From Orlajensenia stereocauli (GTDB lineage Bacteria; Actinomycetota; Actinomycetes; Actinomycetales; Microbacteriaceae), in the NCBI RefSeq assembly GCF_039548895.1, contig NZ_JBCLVG010000001.1: 64,000 nt of DNA; one strand, given 5' to 3'. The notes under the pieces were generated by a model. The model was not told the origin of the DNA, searched no databases, and saw only the letters and a list, made by a program, of their open reading frames with translations. Below, piece by piece: positions 34,898 through 43,054 of the stretch (position 1 is its first letter; each line of letters opens with the position of its first letter). The translations under genes and the position numbers were made by a program.

Positions 34898-36484
34898 TCA
34901 GCCGCGCTTCGCGGCCATCCACGCCTCGACCTCGTCGGCCGTGCGGGGGATGCCAGCCGAGAGGTTCTCGGCGCCGTCGGCCGTCACCAGGATGTCGTCT
35001 TCGATGCGCACGCCGATTCCTCGGAACTCGGCAGGAACCGTGAGGTCGTCGGTCTGGAAGTAGAGGCCGGGCTCGATGGTGAAGACCATGCCCTCCTCGA
35101 CCACGCCGTCCTTGTACATCTCGCGCCGGGCCTGTGCGCAGTCGTGCACGTCGATGCCGAGGTGGTGGCTGGTGCCGTGCACCATGTAACGGCGGTGGTG
35201 CTCGTTGTCAGGCTTCAGCGCCTCCTCGGCGCTCACGGGCAGGAAGCCCCACTCGGCCGTGCGCTTCGCGATGACCTCCATGGCGGCGGCGTGCACGTCG
35301 CGGAAGACGATGCCCGGGCGCACGATGGCGAAGGCGGCATCCGCTGCCTCGCGCACGGCCTCGTAGACGAGCCGCTGCTCCGCGCTGAACTCGCCGCTGA
35401 TCGGCAGGGTGCGGGTGATGTCGGCGGTGTAGAGGCTGTCGACCTCGACGCCGGCGTCGAGGAGGATCAGCTCGCCCGGCTTCACGGCGCCGTCGTTGCG
35501 GGTCCAGTGCAGGATCGTCGCGTGGGCTCCGGATGCCGCGATCGTGTCGTAGCCGACGGTGTTGCCGTCGAGCCTGGCCCGGGTGTTGAAGACGCCCTCG
35601 ACGATGCGCTCGCCTCGCTGCACCGAGGTGGCGCGCTCGAGCTCGCCCAGCACGTCCTCGAAGCCGCGCTGCGTAGCGTCGACCGCGAGGCGCATCTGCT
35701 CGATCTCGTAGGAGTCCTTCACGAGCCGCATCTCGCTGAGCACCTCGGCGAGCTTGGCGTCAGGAGCGTGCTCGGAGCCGACCTCGATGCTGAACGCGCT
35801 GTCCGACGCGTTCGTGGAGAGCGCCTGCTCGGCTGCGAAGCGCAGACGAGCGTCATCCACGTGCTCTGCGATGGCGGCATCCGCCTCGCGCACCACGAGG
35901 GTGGCCGTGTCGACGGAACGGATGACGGCATCGAAGGCGGCGATGCCGCTCGTGGTCACGGCGAGGTCGCCGGAGACCTGGGCGAGGGAGGGTCGAGGGC
36001 CGATCCAGAACTCGCCGATCTCGGGGTTCGCGTAGAACTCGTCGGAGTCGCGCCCGGCGCGCTCACGGAAGTACAGGGTGACGTCGTGTCCGCCGGCCGT
36101 GGGCTCGAACACCAGCACCGCACCGGGCTCGGAGTCGGACCCCCAGCCGGTCAGGTAGGAGAAGGCCGAGTGCGCCCGGAAGGCGTAGTCGGTGTCGTTC
36201 GAGCGCTGCTTGGGGCTGCCGGCCGGAATGATCAGGCGCTGCCCGGGGAACGCGGCCGAGACGCGCGCGCGACGCTCCGCGGCGAAGGACGCCTGCTCAC
36301 GGGCGGGCGGCACCGACTCGACGCGTTCGGCCCACTGGCCGCCGATATACGCCTTGAATCCCTCGGAACCCGGCGTCGTCGACCTGTTCGACGTGGCGCG
36401 GGGCGCCTCGGTGGTCGCGTCGGGCGTCTCGGCGAGGCCGGTCTCGGGGCGGGCGGATACAGAGGTGTCAGTGCTCGTGGCCAT
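34898..36484 (-). CDS. pepP: Xaa-Pro aminopeptidase (M24B, PepP)
   Basis: 528 residues from ATG 36484. A further in-frame stretch upstream overlaps the next gene and is not conserved-looking. The N-terminal creatinase-type domain (FSYLTGWGSDSEPG) leads into the pita-bread fold. The metal ligands are visible in order: LLDAGVEVDSLYTADITRT (two Asp), HGTSHHLGIDVHD (His), FTIEPGLY (Glu) and RIEDDI (Glu). It removes N-terminal residues next to proline in the cytosol. GAGAAT sits six bases before the ATG. Its stop lies next to that of the convergent stress-protein gene. Confidence 0.92.
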   Translation of the reverse strand: MATSTDTSVSARPETGLAETPDATTEAPRATSNRSTTPGSEGFKAYIGGQWAERVESVPPAREQASFAAERRARVSAAFPGQRLIIPAGSPKQRSNDTDYAFRAHSAFSYLTGWGSDSEPGAVLVFEPTAGGHDVTLYFRERAGRDSDEFYANPEIGEFWIGPRPSLAQVSGDLAVTTSGIAAFDAVIRSVDTATLVVREADAAIAEHVDDARLRFAAEQALSTNASDSAFSIEVGSEHAPDAKLAEVLSEMRLVKDSYEIEQMRLAVDATQRGFEDVLGELERATSVQRGERIVEGVFNTRARLDGNTVGYDTIAASGAHATILHWTRNDGAVKPGELILLDAGVEVDSLYTADITRTLPISGEFSAEQRLVYEAVREAADAAFAIVRPGIVFRDVHAAAMEVIAKRTAEWGFLPVSAEEALKPDNEHHRRYMVHGTSHHLGIDVHDCAQARREMYKDGVVEEGMVFTIEPGLYFQTDDLTVPAEFRGIGVRIEDDILVTADGAENLSAGIPRTADEVEAWMAAKRG

Positions 36485-36546
36485 GCGTCCATTCTCGCAC
36501 CGCTGGCTGGGCGCGTGGGGAGGAGAACCCGCCGGCACCGCCGCGT

Positions 36547-37578
36547 TCAGGAGCGCCTGAGCGTGGCCAGGACGGGCCTGTGGTCGCTGCCCAGCTCGTC
36601 GAGGCTCGTGATCACCTCGAAGGAGGTCGCCGTCCATCCCGAGGTCGCCATGATGTGGTCGATGGGGGCGCCGAGGGGCATGGGGATGTCGCTCGGCCAG
36701 GTGCCGAGGGCGGCGGCGTCGTTCGCGGCGGCGGCGTCATGGCAGGCGCCGAGCTCGCCGCCATCCGTTCCGCGTCCGATCATGTGATCGAGGGTGGCAT
36801 TGAAGTCGCCGGCCATGATCACGTCGCTGCCGGAGGTGCACTGGGCCGCGAGCCAGTCGAGGTCGCTGCGCCAGTTCGTCATCTCGCCGCGCAGGGGCGA
36901 GACGGCGTGCACCGCCACGATCGTGGGGCCATCGCCTGAGTCCGGCGTGGCGACCACTGTCGGCGACACGTTCGTGTTGCCGGGCGGCCCCGTGCCGCCG
37001 GCCGACTCGACCGTGTACTCGCCGAGGTCGGGGCTGATCAGCACAGCGGTCGAGCGGGCCTCGTAGATCTCGCTGAACGAGAGGCCGAGCGCCCACATCG
37101 GGCTGCCGCCCGCTCGCATGAGTTCGGCGACCTCGGTGGCGAAGGCGTCGGTCGTCTCCGGAAGCGACACGATGTCGGCCCCGCGATCGAGGGCGAGCTT
37201 GGCCACCTGGTCGGCGCCGGGGGAGCCGCCGAGGGTGTTCCAGCTGAGCACGGTGATGGTCTCGGCCGATGACGTCTGGGCGGCGGATGCCGGCTGCTGG
37301 GTGAAGCCGCGCACACCGAGGATGCCGGCATTCGCAATGGCGAAGGCCAGAAGCACGACGCCGAGCACCACGGCCGTGCGGCGGAGCGCACGCACCAGGG
37401 CGAGGAGCGACAGCACGATCACGACGACGATCGCGCCGATGGCCATCAGGGCGCGGAAGGCGATGAGCTGGGCGACGATGAGCTGATCCTGCAGCCCGAA
37501 GAGTGCCGGCCACACCAGCACGAGCGCGACGACAGCGGCAGCGAGGGCGACGACGGGGGCGACGAGACGGGCGACCAT
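36547..37578 (-). CDS. Endonuclease/exonuclease/phosphatase family protein with N-terminal membrane helices
   Basis: 343 residues. Three N-terminal helices (about 5-25, 36-65, 72-92) anchor it, placing the catalytic domain outside. That domain has TVLSWNTLGG, DIVSLPET (metal Glu), AGDFNATLDH (Asp/Asn) and a final GSDHRP His, the full EEP catalytic set. Substrates of this family range from nucleic acids to phospholipids. Upstream TAGGGT is nine bases from the ATG. Confidence 0.87.
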   Translation of the reverse strand: MVARLVAPVVALAAAVVALVLVWPALFGLQDQLIVAQLIAFRALMAIGAIVVVIVLSLLALVRALRRTAVVLGVVLLAFAIANAGILGVRGFTQQPASAAQTSSAETITVLSWNTLGGSPGADQVAKLALDRGADIVSLPETTDAFATEVAELMRAGGSPMWALGLSFSEIYEARSTAVLISPDLGEYTVESAGGTGPPGNTNVSPTVVATPDSGDGPTIVAVHAVSPLRGEMTNWRSDLDWLAAQCTSGSDVIMAGDFNATLDHMIGRGTDGGELGACHDAAAANDAAALGTWPSDIPMPLGAPIDHIMATSGWTATSFEVITSLDELGSDHRPVLATLRRS

Positions 37579-37638
37579 GGCCAGCTCACCCTAGGCGAGA
37601 AGGCTGGGCGGATGCCTCAGCCACGCGCGAGCGACACG

Positions 37639-38028
37639 CTAGGAGCCGAGGTCGTCGAGCTCGCGCCGCAGGTACCTCGGGGCCTGCACGCGCCACGCAT
37701 CCGTCACGAGCTCGACGAGATGGTCCTCGTCGATACCGGCCATGCGGAATGCGATCTTCGGCTCGCCCCAGGCAGTCGTGGTGCGCAGGAAGACGTCGGG
37801 CGCCATGTCGACGAGGGCGAGCGCGTCCAGGCGATCGGCGACCTTCACCCCGACGACGAGCTCGGCCGCGATTGTCTCGCGTATGTCTGCCGGAATGCTG
37901 GGCCAGGGATGGCACTCCCACGCGTACAGCTTGCCGCGAACGAACCATGCGGCGCCGCCCGTCGTCGCGCGCTCCTCGCTACCGGGCAACCCGACAGCGA
38001 TCCGGCGCAGGTCGTCAAGGGTGGCCAT
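37639..38028 (-). CDS. MmcQ/YjbR family protein
   Basis: 129 residues. The segment SEERATTGGAAWFVRGKLYAW and the tail AFRMAGIDEDHLVELVTDAWR are typical of the MmcQ/YjbR double-wing fold, proposed to bind DNA. Cytosolic; role unknown. A TAGGTT box lies exactly six bases before the ATG, indicating a leaderless transcript. Confidence 0.85.
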   Translation of the reverse strand: MATLDDLRRIAVGLPGSEERATTGGAAWFVRGKLYAWECHPWPSIPADIRETIAAELVVGVKVADRLDALALVDMAPDVFLRTTTAWGEPKIAFRMAGIDEDHLVELVTDAWRVQAPRYLRRELDDLGS

Positions 38029-38034
38029 GGTGTG

Positions 38035-38040
38035 AACCTA
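38035..38040 (-). promoter_or_regulatory. TANNNT box six bases before the MmcQ/YjbR gene
   Basis: TAGGTT on the minus strand followed by CACACC and ATG. Confidence 0.6.
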
Positions 38041-38115
38041 TACCGCACCACCGACGGGGAGGCACCAGGCAGGCTGTGCGGGTGGGCACCCTGACCTCCG
38101 TCTCCATGGCCGACA

Positions 38116-38343
38116 TCACGGGCAGACGCGCACCGTGCGTCCACCGAAGCTGACCACGTCTCCGAGCTTCAGCTGCCGTCCGCGTCGCAGATCCACCTCG
38201 CCGTTCACTGTCACATAGCCGTTGACGATGGCCTCTTTGACGTCTCCACCGGAGTCGAGGAGCCCAGCGAACTTCAGGAACTGCCCGAGGCGGATGGACT
38301 CGCCGCCGATCGGGACGTCGTCGGTGGGAGCTGGGTTGGTCAT
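38116..38343 (-). CDS. S4-domain RNA-binding protein (YbcJ-like)
   Basis: 75 residues from ATG 38343. A longer frame reaching 38448 adds sequence unlike the family. The S4 core is ESIRLGQFLKFAGLL...VKEAIVNGYVTVNGEV...GDVVSF. Such small single-domain proteins bind structured RNA, often rRNA. TACCAT lies six bases before this ATG and supports the short start. Confidence 0.88.
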   Translation of the reverse strand: MTNPAPTDDVPIGGESIRLGQFLKFAGLLDSGGDVKEAIVNGYVTVNGEVDLRRGRQLKLGDVVSFGGRTVRVCP

Positions 38344-38349
38344 CCCCGA

Positions 38350-38355
38350 ATGGTA
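38350..38355 (-). promoter_or_regulatory. TANNNT box six bases before the S4 gene
   Basis: TACCAT on the minus strand, then TCGGGG and ATG. Confidence 0.5.
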
Positions 38356-38485
38356 GTCGTCCAGGTATGGGCCCCGACGCCGATCCTCGGTCACGACTGC
38401 GGACGGCATCCGGTAGCGCGGATGCTGCTGCCTCGGTACCGTGGCCACGTGATCGGGATCGATCTGGAGCGAGGCGGAGTTCAGG

Positions 38486-38968
38486 ATGGCCAGCAGAGAG
38501 AAGGACTCGGGCGTCTCAGACGATTCGGCGGACGGCGGGGTGATCTCGCCGTTGCCGGTGGCGATGACCGGGAGGGCGAGCCCCGCGAAAGCGGCCGTCG
38601 GCGACGAGCCGGTGTTCGCCTACATCGCGAGCCTTCCGCAACCACAGCGGAGTATCGCCGAGACCGTTGATGCGCTGGCCGCCGAGACTCTGCCCGACCT
38701 CCACAGGGCCGTCAAGTGGGGTATGGCCTACTACGGGGTCGGCGAGGGGTGGTGCTTCAGCTGCGGCGGTTTCGCCGGCGACGTGAAGCTGATGTTCATC
38801 AACGGAGCGACGGTGCTCGATCCCGTGCCGCCGGTGACCCCGGTGGGAATGGGGAAAGCGACGCGGGGCGTGGAATTCACCTCCGTGGACGACATCGACC
38901 GAGGTCGGATCGCCGCATGGATGAGACAGGTCACGTCTGTTCCCGGCATGGGCGGCAAGAGGCGCTGA
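38486..38968 (+). CDS. DUF1801 protein (YdhG-like)
   Basis: 160 residues. LHRAVKWGMAYYGVGEGWCFSCGGF and the RGVEFTSVDDIDRGRIAAWM tail are typical of the DUF1801/YdhG fold, structurally related to frataxin-like proteins. The first 25 residues are low in complexity, so ATG 38564 is an alternative start, though the upstream one is retained. Function unknown; cytosolic. Confidence 0.78.
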   Translation: MASREKDSGVSDDSADGGVISPLPVAMTGRASPAKAAVGDEPVFAYIASLPQPQRSIAETVDALAAETLPDLHRAVKWGMAYYGVGEGWCFSCGGFAGDVKLMFINGATVLDPVPPVTPVGMGKATRGVEFTSVDDIDRGRIAAWMRQVTSVPGMGGKRR

Positions 38969-39014
38969 ACCCGCGCGACGACGGTCCGCGGCGGACGACG
39001 CGAGTGCCCGGTCC

Positions 39015-39020
39015 TAGCAT
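39015..39020 (+). promoter_or_regulatory. TANNNT box six bases before the PHP gene
   Basis: TAGCAT, then six G residues, then ATG 39027: a leaderless promoter. Confidence 0.55.
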
Positions 39021-39026
39021 GGGGGG

Positions 39027-39902
39027 ATGCAGCGTTTCCGGGGTCCGATCGACCTGCACGCCCACTCGAGCGTGTCGGACGGAACCGAGTCGCCCACCCA
39101 GCTCGTGCGGCAGGCGGCTGAAGCTGGACTCGGCACCGTGGCGATCACCGACCACGACGCGACGTCGGGATGGGCTGCAGCCTCCGACGAGGCGCGCCGG
39201 GTGGGCATCACCCTCATCCCCGGGATGGAGCTGTCGACGCAGGTGCAGTTCTCCAGCGTGCACATGCTGGCCTACCTCTTCGATCCGGCGAACGAGGCGC
39301 TGCAGATCGAGACCGCCCGCATCCGCGCCGCCAGACTCACCAGGGCCGAGGAGATCGTGCGGCGCATCTCGCGCGACTACGACCTCACCTGGGACGACGT
39401 GCTGGCCCAGACCACCCCGAACGCCACGGTCGGCCGCCCGCACATCGCCGACGCGCTCGTGGCGCGCGGGCATGCGCCGAACCGGTCGGATGCCTTCGCC
39501 GGCATCCTGCACTGGCGCCGCGGCTACTACCAGCCGCACTACGCGCCGGACCCCCGCGAAGGCGTGCGCCTGGTGCGCGAGGCCGGGGGAGTGCCTGTGC
39601 TCGCCCACCCCGGAACCCGAGGGGCGGAGGCCGTGATCCCGGCGGAGCGGCTGCGGGTGCTCGTCGACGACGGGCTGTTCGGCCTCGAGATCGACCACCG
39701 CGAGAACATGCCCGATGCGAAGGTGCGATTGCGCGAGCTGGCCCAGCGCTTCGGACTCGAGATCACGGGCTCGAGCGACTGGCACGGTTCGGGCAAGCCG
39801 AACATGCTCGGGGAGAACACGACGGCTCCCGAGGTGCTCGAGAAGCTCATCGCCGAGGCGACGGGGTGGGCGCCGGTGTATCCCGACGCACCCGCTCACT
39901 GA
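39027..39902 (+). CDS. PHP-domain phosphoesterase (TrpH/RNase AM type)
   Basis: 291 residues. The PHP metal motifs are seen in order: DLHAHSSVSDG, ITDHD, GMELST, VLAHPG and GSSDWHG. Proteins of this TrpH-like type hydrolyse 5'-nucleotides or 3',5'-bisphosphates, or trim 5' ends of RNA. The TGA stop lies inside palindromic repeat copy B, so the repeat supplies the last codons. It converges with the DEAD-box helicase gene. Confidence 0.9.
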   Translation: MQRFRGPIDLHAHSSVSDGTESPTQLVRQAAEAGLGTVAITDHDATSGWAAASDEARRVGITLIPGMELSTQVQFSSVHMLAYLFDPANEALQIETARIRAARLTRAEEIVRRISRDYDLTWDDVLAQTTPNATVGRPHIADALVARGHAPNRSDAFAGILHWRRGYYQPHYAPDPREGVRLVREAGGVPVLAHPGTRGAEAVIPAERLRVLVDDGLFGLEIDHRENMPDAKVRLRELAQRFGLEITGSSDWHGSGKPNMLGENTTAPEVLEKLIAEATGWAPVYPDAPAH

Positions 39903-39978
39903 GGGCCGAGCGGAGCGACCGCCCGAAACGTCACCGCCCGGCGCGCTTCGGCCGCGGACTTCGTCCGGGCCTCAGCGA
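39896..39978. repeat. Palindromic repeat, copy B (between convergent gene ends)
   Basis: Inverted orientation relative to copy A. Arms 39896-39930 and 39944-39978 surround a 13-base loop. The 35-base arm at 39944-39978 differs from copy A by one base when reversed. It overlaps the PHP stop codon and ends 15 bp before the helicase stop. Confidence 0.85.
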
Positions 39979-39993
39979 GCGAGCGACCAGATT

Positions 39994-41514
39994 CTACTGC
40001 GGAGCGGACGTCGGGCGTGGGCCGCGGCGACGACGACGGCGCGGTGCGCTGTTGCCGTCGTGGTGCTCGTGACCCTGGCCGTCGTGGGTGCCCGCTGCGA
40101 CGTTCGTCTCGACGGATGCGGCATCCGTCGTCGCGTCCGACGACCCCGAAGCAGGGGCCGTGGTCGATGCGCCCGGGCCCGAGGTGCCCTGGCCGCCGCG
40201 GGTGCGACGACGGTTGCGATTGCTCGTGCCCTCTGAGGAGCCGGAGCTGGAGGATCCGGAGGATCCGGAGCCCTGACGGCCCGATCCGCGGTTCTCGGCC
40301 GCTGCGCGGGGCGCCGTCTCCTTGACCGGGGTCGCCTTGAGACGGCCCTTCGAGCCTGCGGGGATGTCGAGGTCGCTGTAGAGGTGAGGCGACGAGGAGT
40401 AGGTCTCGACCGGCTCGGGCTGGTTCATCTCGAGAGCGCGGTTGATGAGCGCCCACTTGTGCATGTCGTCCCAGTCGACGAACGTCACGGCGATGCCGGT
40501 CTTGCCAGCGCGGCCGGTGCGGCCGGCGCGGTGGAGGTAGGTGTCGTGGTCGTCGGGCACGGTGTGGTTGATCACGTGGGTGACGTCGTTGACGTCGATG
40601 CCTCGGGCTGCGACATCCGTTGCGATGAGAACGTCTTTCTTGCCGGCCTTGAATGCTGCCATGGCGCGCTCGCGCTGGTCCTGGTTGAGGTCACCGTGCA
40701 CGGCAGCGGCGTTGAAGCCGCGATCGTTGAGCTCCTCGACGAGCTTGGCCGCTGCGCGCTTGGTGCGCGTGAAGATGACGGTCTTGCCTCGGCCGTCGGC
40801 CTGCAGGATGCGCGAGACGACCTCGTCCTTGTCCATCGAGTGCGCGCGGTAGACGACGTGCTTGATGTTCGCCTGCGTGAGGCCCTCGTCGGGGTCCGTC
40901 GCACGGATGTGGATGGGCTTCGACATGAACCGGCGTGCCAGAGCCACGATCGGGCCGGGCATCGTGGCCGAGAACAGCATGGTGTGGCGCGTGGGGGGAG
41001 TCTTGGCGAAGAGCTTCTCGATGTCGGCGAGGAAGCCGAGATCGAGCATCTTGTCTGCCTCGTCGAGCACCATCTCGGTCACGTTGCCGAGGTTGAGCAG
41101 GCGCTGCTGCGCGAGGTCGAGGAGACGACCCGGGGTGCCGACGACGATCTGGGCGCCGGCCTTGAGCTGCTCGACCTGACCCTCATAGGCCTTGCCGCCG
41201 TAGATGGCGACGACTGAGGTGGCGCGGTTGCTGGTGGCCAGCTCGAGGTCTTCGGCGACCTGCACGCACAACTCACGCGTCGGAACGACGACGAGGACCT
41301 GCACGCCGGGCTCGGGGTTCAGGCCGATGCGCTGGATGATGGGCAGTCCGAAGCCGAGGGTCTTGCCCGTTCCGGTCTTCGCCTGGCCGATGATGTCCTG
41401 GCCGCTGAGGCCGAGGGGGATGGTCTGCTCCTGGATGGGGAACGGTTCGATGATGCCCTGGGTGGCGAGGGCGTCGACCATGTCCTGGTCGATCTGGAGA
41501 TCTGCGAAAGTCAC
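39994..41514 (-). CDS. DEAD-box RNA helicase (RhlE-like)
   Basis: 506 residues. The Q motif FPIQEQTIP, motif I AKTGTGKT, motif II DEAD (VLDEADKML), motif III SAT and motif VI HRAGRTGRAG are all present. A glycine-, serine- and arginine-rich tail of about 110 residues (RRTRGGQGTSG, then a charged RRRRRRGPRP end) probably binds RNA. It unwinds RNA in ribosome assembly or decay. GTG start at 41514. M. tuberculosis rhlE is likewise next to a ferritin-like gene. Confidence 0.94.
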   Translation of the reverse strand: MTFADLQIDQDMVDALATQGIIEPFPIQEQTIPLGLSGQDIIGQAKTGTGKTLGFGLPIIQRIGLNPEPGVQVLVVVPTRELCVQVAEDLELATSNRATSVVAIYGGKAYEGQVEQLKAGAQIVVGTPGRLLDLAQQRLLNLGNVTEMVLDEADKMLDLGFLADIEKLFAKTPPTRHTMLFSATMPGPIVALARRFMSKPIHIRATDPDEGLTQANIKHVVYRAHSMDKDEVVSRILQADGRGKTVIFTRTKRAAAKLVEELNDRGFNAAAVHGDLNQDQRERAMAAFKAGKKDVLIATDVAARGIDVNDVTHVINHTVPDDHDTYLHRAGRTGRAGKTGIAVTFVDWDDMHKWALINRALEMNQPEPVETYSSSPHLYSDLDIPAGSKGRLKATPVKETAPRAAAENRGSGRQGSGSSGSSSSGSSEGTSNRNRRRTRGGQGTSGPGASTTAPASGSSDATTDAASVETNVAAGTHDGQGHEHHDGNSAPRRRRRRGPRPTSAPQ

Positions 41515-41616
41515 GTGTGCCTGTCAGTACTTGAAGAGGAATGCGCCCTTTCATGAGAGGCGCACGGCTGGGATCCATCGCCCGCAGCCCGATCAGTCTA
41601 TCCGGGCGCACCTGAC

Positions 41617-41622
41617 TAGGCT
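41617..41622 (+). promoter_or_regulatory. TANNNT box six bases before a GTG start
   Basis: TAGGCT, GTCAGC, then GTG 41629. It supports that start over ATG 41632. Confidence 0.6.
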
Positions 41623-41628
41623 GTCAGC

Positions 41629-42345
41629 GTGATGAAGTGGTTCCCGCAGGGTCGACGGCGCACGGAGGCGCCCCGACGGCAGCCCCGCGTGGCCGCTGTC
41701 GTGTCGACGAAGGTGGAGTTCGGCGAGCTCACTCCCGAGACCCTTCCGTTCCTCGGGCAGGCCGCCTACATCCAGCTCGAGCTGTTCGAGAACCTGGCCC
41801 GCGCCATGGCCACGGCGCCGACGCTGGCCGACAAGGCGAGCCTCAGCACCGCCGCCCGCTTCACACTGCGCAAGCACCACCGCCTGGCGGAGGAGATCCG
41901 CGCCCTCGACGAGGAGCCGGCCGTCGTCATGGCGCCGTTCGCCCCCGCCATCGACGCGTTCCGCGCGGCCACGACCGGCGCGACATGGCACGAGCTCATG
42001 ATCACGAACCTCATCACGGCCGGCATGCTCGACGACTTCTTCATCAGCCTGTCGGGATCGCTTCCCGACGGCGTCGGATCCCGGGTCGCGGCGATCCTGT
42101 CGCGGCGGCCGCGAACGGATGTCGTCGCCGACGCCCTAGCCGTGGCCATCGTCGCCGATCCCCAGCTGGCATCGCCGCTGGCCATGTGGGGTCGCCGACT
42201 CGTCGGCGACACCCTGCTCGTGGCGCGCTCGGCGCTGCGCGATGCGAATGCCCGCGGCCCCGTCGACGAGAGCATCGAGCCGGCTTTCACCGATCTCATC
42301 GCCGCGCACACGCGACGGATGGACAGCCTCGGCCTCACGGCCTGA
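41629..42345 (+). CDS. Ferritin-like fold protein
   Basis: 238 residues, all helical. The segment AAYIQLELFENLARAM, the KHHRLAEEI pair and HELMITNLITAGMLDDFF resemble the four-helix core of ferritin-like/MiaE-like proteins, with several Glu and His that could hold two irons. Position next to rhlE and DUF3107 matches Rv3210c in M. tuberculosis. Whether it binds iron and what it does are unknown. It converges with a small membrane-protein gene across a terminator. Confidence 0.75.
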   Translation: MMKWFPQGRRRTEAPRRQPRVAAVVSTKVEFGELTPETLPFLGQAAYIQLELFENLARAMATAPTLADKASLSTAARFTLRKHHRLAEEIRALDEEPAVVMAPFAPAIDAFRAATTGATWHELMITNLITAGMLDDFFISLSGSLPDGVGSRVAAILSRRPRTDVVADALAVAIVADPQLASPLAMWGRRLVGDTLLVARSALRDANARGPVDESIEPAFTDLIAAHTRRMDSLGLTA

Positions 42346-42367
42346 GGCGCTCCCTCCAGTCAACGCG

Positions 42368-42401
42368 AACGGCTGCCCCACCGGTCGGTGGGACAGCCGT
42401 T
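42368..42401. terminator. Bidirectional terminator between convergent genes
   Basis: A 15-bp stem with a single mismatch and a GGTC loop lies between the ferritin-like stop (42345) and the membrane-protein stop (42418). Confidence 0.7.
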
Positions 42402-42417
42402 GGACCTTCGGTGAGCG

Positions 42418-42729
42418 TCAGTGCGCTGTCGCTGTTGCCGTCGAGCCCGTGAGCTTCGTCAGCAGGGCGGCATCCGTCTGCACGCGGTGGCGACCGATGG
42501 CCAGGTCGGCCACGACGACGGCGATGACGGAGGCGCCGAGGCTCACCCACCAGATCCAGCCGCCGTCCCACGCCCAGCCCAGCCAGGTCAGCGCGACCCA
42601 GACGACCGACGCCACGACGGCGCCGATGGCCGGGACGAGGACGGAACCGTGCTCATCGCGGTGCGGCAGGGTGTAGCGGGCGATGGTGCCGAAGATGGCT
42701 CCGCCGAGGAAGACGAAGAGCAGCTCCAT
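42418..42729 (-). CDS. Small membrane protein
   Basis: 103 residues with three predicted helices, rich in tryptophan in the second (WVALTWLGWAWDGGWIWW). The ATG at 42729 is one base after the DUF3107 stop, which identifies it as the start rather than the in-frame codon at 42780. It is the second gene of a DUF3107 pair. No function is known. Confidence 0.72.
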   Translation of the reverse strand: MELLFVFLGGAIFGTIARYTLPHRDEHGSVLVPAIGAVVASVVWVALTWLGWAWDGGWIWWVSLGASVIAVVVADLAIGRHRVQTDAALLTKLTGSTATATAH

Positions 42730-42730
42730 G

Positions 42731-42955
42731 TCAGCCGACGAATCCGATGCGACGGGCCTCGTCGCTTCCGAGTTCGACATAGGCGATGGTCGCCGTCGGA
42801 ACGATGTACGTGGTGCCCTTGGAATCGAGCAGCTTCAGGTAGCCGGTCTTCTCTGCGAGGGCGGATGCGACCGCCGTCTCGAGCTCTGCAGCGGGCTGGC
42901 TGGTCTCGAAGCTGATCTCACGAGGGGAGTTCTGGATGCCGATGCGGATTTCCAC
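42731..42955 (-). CDS. DUF3107 protein
   Basis: 74 residues, nearly the whole DUF3107 family length. The start MEIRIGIQNSPREISFET and the end YVELGSDEARRIGFVG are diagnostic (Rv3208A-like). GTG start with GAAAGG about ten bases upstream. Cytosolic; predicted to be an ATP-binding or small regulatory protein in databases, without proof. Confidence 0.9.
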   Translation of the reverse strand: MEIRIGIQNSPREISFETSQPAAELETAVASALAEKTGYLKLLDSKGTTYIVPTATIAYVELGSDEARRIGFVG

Positions 42956-43041
42956 GTGTAAGCGCCTTTCGTTGCGTTCTTCGCTCAGGTTACGACAGAT
43001 CGACCACGGCGCTGCGCGGGTTCACTGTCGGCGGAACCGCT

Positions 43042-43047
43042 TAGCGT
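43042..43047 (+). promoter_or_regulatory. TANNNT box seven bases before adnA
   Basis: TAGCGT lies seven bases before GTG 43055. The GTG at 43049 would be only one base away, so 43055 is preferred. Confidence 0.5.
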
Positions 43048-43054
43048 TGTGAGC

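Noticed and set aside
40114..40126. GGATGCGGCATCC as a specific operator
   Set aside because: It recurs inside coding sequence of unrelated genes and belongs to the general GGATGC enrichment.
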